From contig WRNQ01000054.1 of assembly GCA_009776565.1 (NCBI GenBank), positions 4,551-9,886 of the forward strand: DNA of 5,336 nt, in the 5' to 3' direction. The stretch's first letter is position 1. Each line of letters begins with the position of its first letter. Position numbers and translations under genes: made by a program. Positions 1 through 5,336 of this stretch are shown one piece after another. The stretch comes from Synergistaceae bacterium. Its GTDB lineage: Bacteria > Synergistota > Synergistia > Synergistales > Aminobacteriaceae. The notes beneath the pieces are model-generated. The model made no database searches and was not told where the DNA came from. It worked only from the letters and a program-made list of their open reading frames with translations.

Positions 1-947
1 CGAAAACCGTCAATATGATATTGATCAATCCAAAAAATAGCGCTGCTTATTATAAAAGAGCGGACTTCATTCCGGGCATAATTAAATACATGGCTTCCCC
101 AATCCGGATGATAGCCTTTACGCGGGTCAGAATGCTCGTAAAGACAAGTTCCGTCAAAATTGGCAAGTCCATAGTCATCGCCTGGAAAATGCGAAGGAAC
201 CCAATCAAGTATTACAGCTATACCTTTTTGATGCAAACGATCAATCAGATACATAAAGTCTTCGGGTGTTCCGTATCGGGCGGTAGGCGCAAAAAAACCG
301 AGCGTTTGATACCCCCACGACCCATAGAAAGGGTGCTCCATGACAGGCAAAAATTCAACTGCTGTAAATCCCATTTCCGCCACATAACCGCTTAGTTGGT
401 CTGCAAGTTCTTTGTACGACAGAGAATTTCCCGTAGTCCAATCGCGTCTCCACGATCCAAGATGTACTTCGTAAATCGACCAGGGCTTATCAAGAGCGGT
501 ATTCTTATGACGATTTGCCATCCATTCTCCATCTCCCCACAAATAATCCGGAGAGTGTACTATTGAAGCAGTCCTCGGAGCTATTTCCCATGCAAAAGCG
601 ATAGGGTCCCCTTTATCTGCCACATAATTGTGGACGTTTGATTCAATATGATACTTGTAAAGATCCCATTTATTTACTCCACAAATAAACCCTTCCCACA
701 CGCCGCTTTCGTCCCATCTGGGCGCCAATGGGTGAGCGTCCTTATCCCAGTTATTAAAATCACCAATAACCGAGACTGTTTTTGCGTTAGGCGCCCATAC
801 CGCAAAGAAAGTCCCTTTATTTCCGTCAATTTCAAGAACATGGGCGCCAAATTTTTGATACATGGTATAATGTGTGCCCTGTTTGAGGAGAAAGATATCA
901 TATTCAGTTATCATTGAAATATCGTGCCGAACTTTTTTTGTAGCCAT
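1..947 (-). CDS. glgB: 1,4-alpha-glucan branching enzyme, N-terminal part (cut by the window edge)
   Basis: This gene encodes the glycogen branching enzyme, which cuts alpha-1,4-glucan chains and rejoins them by alpha-1,6 bonds in the cytoplasm. I translated it by hand from ATG 947; it stays open to base 1, giving 315 residues plus two bases of the next codon. An N-terminal carbohydrate-binding (CBM48-type) domain is visible at about residues 35-120, with FFAVWAPNAKTVSVIGDFNNWD-like sequence. The GH13 barrel then begins with EVHLGSW, followed by VEFLPVMEHPFYGSWGYQ, LDWVPSHFPGDDYGLANFDG, LYEHSDPRKGYHPDWG and FNYARNEVRSF, all typical of GlgB. The sequence stops at YHIDGF, just before the nucleophile motif (RVDA), so the catalytic Asp and Glu cannot be checked. 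The start is supported by AGGAGG eight bases upstream. It is separated from rimI by a palindromic repeat, so it may be transcribed on its own. No other gh13 gene is visible here. Confidence 0.95.
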   Translation of the reverse strand, partial: MATKKVRHDISMITEYDIFLLKQGTHYTMYQKFGAHVLEIDGNKGTFFAVWAPNAKTVSVIGDFNNWDKDAHPLAPRWDESGVWEGFICGVNKWDLYKYHIESNVHNYVADKGDPIAFAWEIAPRTASIVHSPDYLWGDGEWMANRHKNTALDKPWSIYEVHLGSWRRDWTTGNSLSYKELADQLSGYVAEMGFTAVEFLPVMEHPFYGSWGYQTLGFFAPTARYGTPEDFMYLIDRLHQKGIAVILDWVPSHFPGDDYGLANFDGTCLYEHSDPRKGYHPDWGSHVFNYARNEVRSFIISSAIFWIDQYHIDGF

Positions 948-955
948 AGTGTGAG

Positions 956-961
956 CCTCCT
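956..961 (-). promoter_or_regulatory. Ribosome binding site of glgB
   Basis: On the minus strand the sequence reads AGGAGG followed by eight bases (CTCACACT) and the ATG at 947. This is a full-strength Shine-Dalgarno sequence at good spacing and fixes the glgB start. It is the strongest ribosome binding site in the window. Confidence 0.85.
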
Positions 962-980
962 TTATTTGTTACACAGCTTT

Positions 981-1104
981 ATACCAAGTCGTAATCGAAC
1001 GTATGCTTCGTTGTTATTGCTCCCCTTGCTCGACGTAGGTTGACTACGCCCTCACGGCGGGTCGCAATATCCGCCTCGCCTACGCTCAAATTTCAACTTG
1101 TTAT
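981..1104. repeat. Intergenic GC-rich imperfect palindrome, probable dispersed repeat
   Basis: The two ends of this stretch are imperfect inverted copies of each other. The + strand begins ATACCAAGTCGTAATCGAAC and the minus strand begins ATAACAAGTTGAAATTTGAG; with one gapped base they match at most positions over about 40 bases, through CGTA.GC and ending in a shared TATTGC (1015-1020 against 1065-1070 region). The core at 1021-1080 is about 65 percent G+C (39 of 60), far above the flanking genes. It lies wholly between the rimI stop (1111) and the glgB ribosome binding site, and has no convincing reading frame. Such features fit a short non-autonomous mobile palindrome (REP- or MITE-like); only one copy is in this window, so its repetitive nature is inferred. 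It could also fold in the transcript and separate rimI from glgB expression. Confidence 0.6.
1034..1048. other. Perfect small hairpin inside the palindromic repeat
   Basis: CGTAG (1034-1038) and CTACG (1044-1048) form a five-base-pair stem with loop GTTGA. A second stem, CGCC with GGCG around 1047-1059, overlaps it. There is no T-run after either stem, so I do not call an intrinsic terminator. The stems support the view that the repeat is built from nested palindromes. Confidence 0.4.
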
Positions 1105-1110
1105 CAGTTC

Positions 1111-1619
1111 TTAAGCATTACCGTCATCAGGAATCTTAAGAGGTAACGCGGCGGACATAAGTAAAGCGTTCTCTCCATCGCTGTAATAATTTGTAATAAC
1201 TCTATTTTTTACAAAACCGAACATCATGTAAAGAGAAAGTGCCGGAGTGTTGCTTATTCTGACTCTTAGTTTAATTCTTTTGCAACCATAAGCTTCCGCT
1301 ACTTCTGAAAGCGCAAGAAGTATCTGGCTGCCAATTCCTTTTCTCCGATGTTCTTCAATTACCATAATATTTATAATACAAGATACTTTTTGACTGACAT
1401 CCAATATTCCGTATCCTATTAGTTTATCGTCAGAAAGGGAAAAAGCTCCAATACATGTGGAGTTTTCTTTTTTAAAAAGTTCATGATACAAAACATTTGA
1501 AGACCAAACATAAGGAGATGTAGCATTAATACTTAAAATCTGCGGAAAATCATTTTTTGTGCAAAACCTTATATCTACTGTAATAATAATATCTCGCCCC
1601 GTTATATCGAAAAAATCAT
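1111..1619 (-). CDS. rimI: RimI-type ribosomal protein bS18 N-acetyltransferase, with a displaced or non-canonical 5' end
   Basis: RimI acetylates the N-terminal Ala of ribosomal protein bS18 with acetyl-CoA; this is a GNAT-fold cytoplasmic enzyme. The family is shown by DIRFCTKNDFPQIL near the N terminus, YVWSS (the usual PWS region), the acetyl-CoA loop RRKGIG, the SNTPALSLY..FGF segment and the C-terminal NYYSDGENALLM, all in RimI order. The domain needs residues upstream of the TTG at 1491, which lies in mid-domain. The frame is open back to a TAG at 1632-1630, yet contains no ATG, GTG or TTG before 1491. An ATG at 1619 forms an ATGA overlap with the purA stop but reads MIFSI then TAA; one extra T in the T6 run (1615-1610) would join it to the rimI frame. 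Otherwise an ATT codon at 1590-1584, preceded by GGGGCGAG, could start a normal-length protein of about 159 residues. The catalytic Glu of LEVR is replaced by Arg (LRVR, codon 1264-1266), while the catalytic Tyr of SLY is kept. The family call is firm; activity is doubtful. Confidence 0.75.
1610..1615 (-). other. T6 homopolymer at the rimI start: frameshift or slippage point
   Basis: On the minus strand the start region reads ATGATTTTTTCGATATAA, so translation from the overlapping ATG ends after five codons. Reading one T twice here gives ATG ATT TTT TTC GAT ATA ACG and continues into the full RimI domain. The run could be a phase-variable tract, a site of transcriptional or -1 ribosomal slippage (UUU re-pairs perfectly with UUU), a real one-base deletion, or a sequencing error. 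The sequence cannot separate these. Confidence 0.5.
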
Positions 1620-2899
1620 ATTCCCAAATCTATTATTTGATGTCTCTGTGGTCCGACTCCAACAAAAACAACAGGAACCTTGCAATGTTTTTCGATAATA
1701 CGCAAATAACCCTGAGCCGCTGGAGGAAGTTCTTCAAACTTCCTGCATTCAGAAATGTCTTCCTGCCATCCGGGAATTTCTTCAAATATTGGTTTTGCCT
1801 CAGAAAGAAAGAAAAGCTCGTTTCTGTAACTATGGAATAAATCATTCTCAATTTCGTATGCAGTACAAAATTTAATTTTATTCAAACCTGTCAGTACGTC
1901 CAATTTTGTAAGTATTATTGCGTTTGCTCCATTTACCATCATAGCATATTTTAACGCAACCATATCTATCCAGCCGCATCTTCTCGGGCTTCCTGTAGTT
2001 GTATACTCCCCGCCTTTTTCGCGCAAAAACTCTCCAATTTCACCGCTATCTTCGGTCGGCATGGGGCCGTCCCCTATTCTGGTTGAATATGATTTAACGA
2101 CCGCTAACACTCTGTCAATACTTTGGGGGGCAATGCCTAAACCAACACAACCTCCGGCAGAAGTGAGAGAGGAATTGCTGACATATGGATAAGTTCCATG
2201 ATCTATATCCAAAAGCGTTCCCTGGGTACCTTCCAATAGCACATTTTTACCGTTGTCGATTGCGTAATTGATTTCTGAACTGGTATCTGCAATATAAGGA
2301 GAAAGTTCCCTTCCCCATTGACGTGTAATGTCAAATACCTCGCTGAAAGCAATCGGTGATTCATTATAAAGCCGCGTTAACACCATATTCTTTTTTTCAA
2401 GGATTTCTTCTAATTTTGAGCGAAGCTTACGCTCATCTACGATGTCTTCCAACCGGAGACCGGAGCGCGTGTATTTATCAACGTAACACGGAACGAAACC
2501 TATGTTTGCTGTTTCAATATTATGCCCTTTATCGCGATAATTATTCTGCGCTTTATCCAAAATTTTATGATATGGCATCACTAAATGAACTGCTCGGCTT
2601 ATAATGAGCCGGGCTCTGTCTATACCTTTTTCCTGTAATTCTTTTAATTCCGCCAGCAACAGCTCCGGATCAAGTATTGCGCTGTTTCCTATAACACACA
2701 ATTTACCATGATAAAGCATCCCTGACGGCAGCGAGTTGAAGATAAATTTCTTATTGTCAACAATTATGGTATGACCAGCATTAGTATCTCCCTGGTATCT
2801 TGCATATATATCAAATCTATCCCAAAGAGCGTCTATTACCCGTCCTTTCCCTTCGTCACCCCATTGTGCCCCTATGATTGCTTCAACTCTTCCTTTCAT
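1616..2899 (-). CDS. purA: Adenylosuccinate synthetase with altered aspartate/IMP-binding residues
   Basis: PurA joins IMP and aspartate with GTP to make adenylosuccinate, the first step from IMP to AMP, in the cytoplasm. The 427-residue length is normal. Visible motifs are GAQWGDEGKG (residues 10-19, catalytic Asp15), TNAGHT (39-44, catalytic His43), LPSG, VIGN, VMPYH, EGTQGTLLDIDHGTYPYV (223-240), YSTRIGDGPMPTE (271-283), TTGSPRRCGW (301-310), the GTP-base motif TKLDVL (331-336) and VGPQR near the end. I start at ATG 2899 rather than GTG 2908, because AAGGAG (2913-2908) lies eight bases before the ATG and overlaps that GTG. Oddly, the nearly invariant loop GTTGRGIGP is ETANIGFVP here (129-137), and the Arg after TTG is Ser304. 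By comparison with the E. coli enzyme this removes Thr129, Arg131 and Arg303 equivalents. It is not the phage PurZ type, as the Asp in GDEGKG is kept. It follows ctpA by 12 bases and overlaps the rimI ATG. Confidence 0.93.
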   Translation of the reverse strand: MKGRVEAIIGAQWGDEGKGRVIDALWDRFDIYARYQGDTNAGHTIIVDNKKFIFNSLPSGMLYHGKLCVIGNSAILDPELLLAELKELQEKGIDRARLIISRAVHLVMPYHKILDKAQNNYRDKGHNIETANIGFVPCYVDKYTRSGLRLEDIVDERKLRSKLEEILEKKNMVLTRLYNESPIAFSEVFDITRQWGRELSPYIADTSSEINYAIDNGKNVLLEGTQGTLLDIDHGTYPYVSNSSLTSAGGCVGLGIAPQSIDRVLAVVKSYSTRIGDGPMPTEDSGEIGEFLREKGGEYTTTGSPRRCGWIDMVALKYAMMVNGANAIILTKLDVLTGLNKIKFCTAYEIENDLFHSYRNELFFLSEAKPIFEEIPGWQEDISECRKFEELPPAAQGYLRIIEKHCKVPVVFVGVGPQRHQIIDLGI

Positions 2900-2907
2900 G
2901 GGCAACA

Positions 2908-2913
2908 CTCCTT
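2908..2913 (-). promoter_or_regulatory. Ribosome binding site of purA, overlapping the S41 protease stop codon
   Basis: The minus strand reads TAAGGAGTGTTGCCCATG. AAGGAG is eight bases before ATG 2899, and its first two bases belong to the TAA stop of the S41 gene. This decides the purA start against the GTG at 2908, which sits inside the site, and points to translational coupling of the two genes. Confidence 0.75.
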
Positions 2914-4084
2914 AAGTAATCTTCAATATTTCCTCTATTGCTCTCTGTAACTGTTTGTCTTCATTGTGATCTTTCTGGATTTCGCCATCAACTTCAATTG
3001 TTGGTGGTAAACCTATATGATCTATCACTCGTCCGGACGGAGTGTAATACTTTGCTATCGTAACATAAATGCCTGAACCATCAGTGAGATTGAATAACCT
3101 TTGCACAGAACCTTTTCCAAAGCTTGTTTTTCCCACTGTAATGGCTCTGTCCCTGTCCATAAGAGCTCCAGCGACTATTTCTGAAGCGCTTGCGCTTCCT
3201 TCGTTTATTAATACGACTAAAGGTATTGCTGTTTTAAAACCTGTTGGATTAGCTTGATAAACCTCATTAGCTCTCACCATTCTGCCTTTCGTCTCCACGA
3301 TTTCCCCATCAAATAAAAAGAAACTGCTTATATTTACAGCAACATCCAGAAGCCCTCCGCCATTATTTCTTACATCCAATATTAATCTGTCAGCGCCTTC
3401 GTTGATTAGGTTTTTTATAGCTTCTTCAGTTTCTATATCTGTTTTCATTTTAAACTGAGTCAATCTTATATAACCAATGTCATTCGAAAGCATTTCACTT
3501 CTCACGGACTCAATTTTTATTATTTCCCTCACTAAATCAAATTTTAACAGTTCATCTTCATTTTCTCTTTTCATCCAAACTGTTACGGGAGACCCGGGGG
3601 CGCCGCGCAAACGATTTACTATCTCCTGTGAATCAAGTCCAACTACAACTTCATCATCAACTTTGACAATCTGATCTTTCGGTTTGATTCCCGCTCTATC
3701 GGCAGGAGTGTCTTCAATCGGGCTTATAACGAGAACTCTGCTGTCCCGCTCTCCAACATACATACCCAAACCGCCGTATTGACCTTCAAGATTAATTTGC
3801 TCATTTCTTAATTGGTCCGGATTTACAAATCTTGTGTAAGGATCTGACCAGGCTGCAACCATTCCTCTTATCGCTTCGTGAATTATCTTATCTTCAGATA
3901 TTGCCTTATCCTCAGCATCTACTTGATAAGACTCAATTATTGCCCTGGCCTGCTTTATTAACCAAAGATTTTTGACGCTGAATGGAGATATACGTTCAAA
4001 GTCAGATATGTCCTCTCCAAATACGGAAGAAGAAACAAGACCTGCAATTAATAAAATTATCCATAAATATTTGTTCTTTAACAT
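2912..4084 (-). CDS. ctpA: S41 family C-terminal processing protease (CtpA/Prc type), exported
   Basis: This is a serine protease that trims or degrades envelope proteins from their C-terminal ends, acting outside the cytoplasmic membrane. Residues 1-23 form a signal peptide or membrane anchor (MLKNKYLWIILLIAG, then SSSVFG). A helical N-terminal region carries AAWSDPYTRFVNPD (77-90), usual in this family. A PDZ domain spans about 97-185 with GGLGMYV, DTPADRAGIKPKD and RGAPGSPVTV. The protease core follows with IGYIRLTQF, LILDVRNNGGGLL (234-246), NEGSASASEI and GKTSFGKGSVQ. The catalytic residues are Ser299, Lys324 and Gln328; the 25- and 4-residue spacings match E. coli Prc and B. subtilis CtpB. 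At 390 residues it is of normal CtpA length. ATG 4084 has AAAGGA 11 bases upstream. It sits 25 bases after the M23 gene, an order often seen downstream of ftsE-ftsX, so the LytM protein or its amidase pathway is a plausible client, though this is inference. Confidence 0.95.
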   Translation of the reverse strand: MLKNKYLWIILLIAGLVSSSVFGEDISDFERISPFSVKNLWLIKQARAIIESYQVDAEDKAISEDKIIHEAIRGMVAAWSDPYTRFVNPDQLRNEQINLEGQYGGLGMYVGERDSRVLVISPIEDTPADRAGIKPKDQIVKVDDEVVVGLDSQEIVNRLRGAPGSPVTVWMKRENEDELLKFDLVREIIKIESVRSEMLSNDIGYIRLTQFKMKTDIETEEAIKNLINEGADRLILDVRNNGGGLLDVAVNISSFFLFDGEIVETKGRMVRANEVYQANPTGFKTAIPLVVLINEGSASASEIVAGALMDRDRAITVGKTSFGKGSVQRLFNLTDGSGIYVTIAKYYTPSGRVIDHIGLPPTIEVDGEIQKDHNEDKQLQRAIEEILKIT

Positions 4085-4095
4085 TTATTCTTTCA

Positions 4096-4101
4096 TCCTT
4101 T
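4096..4101 (-). promoter_or_regulatory. Ribosome binding site of the S41 protease gene
   Basis: AAAGGA lies 11 bases before ATG 4084 in the 25-base gap after the M23 gene. Spacing is a little long, so this is a moderate site. The gap shows no room for a promoter or terminator, which supports co-transcription with the M23 gene. Confidence 0.5.
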
Positions 4102-4109
4102 CTATGTAA

Positions 4110-5330
4110 TTACCTTTTCTTGAGGTAACGCATAGGGTCGCGCGCCTCTGCCCCTACTCTGACCTCAAAATGCAGATTGTATCCGGTAGTTGTCCCCGTT
4201 TTGCCTACAGTCCCTATTGTCGTTCCGGATTTTACGGCGGCGCCTTCTTTTACATTCATTGTATCAAGGTGCGCATAAACGGTTGAGATATTTCTGCCAT
4301 TATCTATTATAATTACCTGCCCAAAACCTCTTTGCCATCCTGCATAAAGAACCTCGCCAGGTCCGGCGGCATGAACAGCAGTTCCCAACGGAACCGCAAT
4401 ATCTATCCCGGAGTGGTTTGATTTCGTCTTAAATACCGGATGCACCCTACTTCCAAACGGACTGCTGATTGTGCCTACGACCGGCCAATCCAGCATACTT
4501 CCACTTGCTAAATATGTATACTCTGGCAAACGTGTAGGCGGCGCTGTCGGGTCTTGGTGGGGTAATCCCGCCAGACGTTCCCTTTTTCTCTTCATTAAGT
4601 CTGCTATTGTTCTTCCTATTTCACGTTGAGCAGCTTCAGCCTCTATTACTGCTCTTTGTTGCAGAGCTTTTTGTTTACGAACATTTTCAAGGAATTTATT
4701 AGATTCAACTATTGCGTTATTATATTCTGACTGTTTATTTTTTAGCTTATTTGATTCGGAAATTAAATCCTCTCTGTTTTGGGTCAAACGTTTGTTACTG
4801 CTAACCAGTAATTCTTCCTGTCTCAATAAATCTTCTATTAGATTTTGGTCTTGCATCGAAAGTTTTTCTAATAAATAAATAGAGTTCATCGCATCGTGAA
4901 TATTTTTTGATGAAAAAAACAGGTTCAAATTTTCAGCGTCATTATAACGGGACATATTGACCATTCTTAAGCTAAGCTGTACAACAATTTGCTCAATTCT
5001 AACGCGGGTATCCCTTATTTCTTTATCAATTTTATTTATATCATTTTTAAGTTTCTGCGTTTTTAACGTGAGAACTTTATTCTCCTGTTGAAGAACCGTA
5101 GCGTTTTGCTCAAGCTTCAATAAATCACCAAGTACTGATCTTTCCTGAGTCCCTATATGTTGAACATTGTGGCGGTGTATCTCAATACTACGTTCCAATT
5201 CTCTCATTTTTGCTTCTTCCGCCGCTACCTCTTTATCTATATCAGGATCTTCAGCGGCAAATACGCTGACGTTTGAGCAGAATAAGATAATTAATAACGC
5301 TATAACTATGTTCATTTTAGTTCTATGCAA
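4110..5330 (-). CDS. Secreted coiled-coil LytM/M23 protein, EnvC-like amidase activator candidate
   Basis: This exported protein has the EnvC layout: a signal peptide (NIVIALLIILFCSNVSVFA, cleavage expected before AEDPD), a long charged heptad-rich coiled coil at about residues 30-245, a proline-rich linker (QDPTAPPTRLP) and a C-terminal LytM domain from about 279 to 406. The LytM domain shows SSPFGSRVHPVF, the zinc ligands His306 and Asp310 in HSGIDIAVP, His354 in YAHL, and GYNLHFEVRV. The first His of the usual HxH motif is Asn385 (codon 4176-4178), while the zinc ligand His387 remains. In LytM enzymes that lost His is catalytic, so the protein may activate an N-acetylmuramoyl-L-alanine amidase at the division site, as EnvC and NlpD do, rather than cut peptidoglycan. 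The numbering uses TTG 5330; ATG 5315 lacks basic residues before the hydrophobic stretch and a clear ribosome binding site. The frame is open to the edge, so the start may lie outside. ftsX is the expected upstream neighbour. Confidence 0.88.
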   Translation of the reverse strand: MHRTKMNIVIALLIILFCSNVSVFAAEDPDIDKEVAAEEAKMRELERSIEIHRHNVQHIGTQERSVLGDLLKLEQNATVLQQENKVLTLKTQKLKNDINKIDKEIRDTRVRIEQIVVQLSLRMVNMSRYNDAENLNLFFSSKNIHDAMNSIYLLEKLSMQDQNLIEDLLRQEELLVSSNKRLTQNREDLISESNKLKNKQSEYNNAIVESNKFLENVRKQKALQQRAVIEAEAAQREIGRTIADLMKRKRERLAGLPHQDPTAPPTRLPEYTYLASGSMLDWPVVGTISSPFGSRVHPVFKTKSNHSGIDIAVPLGTAVHAAGPGEVLYAGWQRGFGQVIIIDNGRNISTVYAHLDTMNVKEGAAVKSGTTIGTVGKTGTTTGYNLHFEVRVGAEARDPMRYLKKR

Positions 5331-5336
5331 ATTTTT

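Noticed and set aside
15..395. Plus-strand open frame of 126 codons
   Set aside because: It lies antisense to glgB, resembles no family, and glgB has clear family motifs through the whole stretch.
648..917. Plus- and minus-strand open frames of 75-89 codons at the glgB 5' end
   Set aside because: They are other-frame reads of the CBM48-encoding part of glgB.
970..1010. Sigma-70 promoter for glgB inside the repeat edge
   Set aside because: A TATAAA-like box is present on the minus strand near 977-983, but no acceptable -35 box lies at the right distance.
1031..1080. Intrinsic terminator after rimI
   Set aside because: Stems are present but no T-run follows on the minus strand; the structure is better explained as part of the palindromic repeat.
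1111..1491. TTG 1491 as the true start of the acetyltransferase
   Set aside because: It falls inside the conserved GNAT N-terminal region; upstream codons in the same frame encode recognisable RimI sequence (DIRFCTKNDFPQIL and VWSS).
1559..1840. Plus-strand frame of 93 codons over the purA 3' end, with a minus-strand frame of 72 codons beside it
   Set aside because: Both are shadows of purA, whose C-terminal motifs (PGW, FEELP, VGPQR) are clear there.
1616..2899. PurA as a phage-type PurZ (2-aminoadenine synthesis)
   Set aside because: The protein has full PurA length and keeps the catalytic Asp in GDEGKG, which PurZ lacks; the neighbours are chromosomal housekeeping genes.
2900..2908. GTG 2908 as the start of purA
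   Set aside because: The GTG overlaps the AAGGAG ribosome binding site, which is properly spaced for ATG 2899.

Overview
The window comes from a moderately AT-rich bacterial chromosome. All five protein genes lie on the minus strand, so transcription runs from high to low coordinates: LytM/M23 envelope protein, then S41 C-terminal processing protease, then adenylosuccinate synthetase (purA), then a RimI-type N-acetyltransferase, then glycogen branching enzyme (glgB, cut by the left edge). No rRNA, tRNA, CRISPR array or insertion sequence was seen. The taxon cannot be fixed from the sequence. The M23-S41 pair fits a conventional peptidoglycan-walled bacterium. The unusual residues in purA and rimI would suit a lineage with a relaxed or shrinking gene set, but that is only a suggestion.

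Layout. At 5330-4110 is a secreted coiled-coil protein with a C-terminal LytM domain, of the EnvC kind; its reading frame stays open to the right edge, so its true start may lie outside. At 4084-2912 is a CtpA-type protease with signal peptide, PDZ domain and Ser/Lys/Gln catalytic residues. At 2899-1616 is a full-length purA. At 1619-1111 is rimI, which overlaps the purA stop by ATGA but whose frame is off by one base at a T6 run. A 160-base gap at 1110-948 contains a GC-rich, 124-base imperfect palindrome (981-1104). At 947-1 is the N-terminal 315 residues of GlgB. The first four genes are separated by 25 bases, 12 bases and an ATGA overlap, which suggests one operon; glgB has its own strong ribosome binding site after the palindrome.

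Function. The M23 and S41 genes fit a known neighbourhood in which FtsE-FtsX drives an EnvC-like activator of cell-wall amidases, with a C-terminal processing protease next to it; ftsX would be expected just beyond the right edge. purA (AMP synthesis), rimI (ribosomal protein acetylation) and glgB (glycogen branching) are housekeeping genes with no obvious shared job.

The most notable point is that three consecutive-class enzymes carry changes at key positions while their frames stay otherwise open: the M23 protein has Asn for the first His of the HxH motif, PurA has lost most of its IMP/aspartate-binding loop and a second aspartate-contacting Arg, and RimI has Arg for its catalytic Glu plus a broken or non-canonical start. 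The M23 change is a familiar route to an amidase activator. The PurA and RimI changes could mean altered function or early decay.
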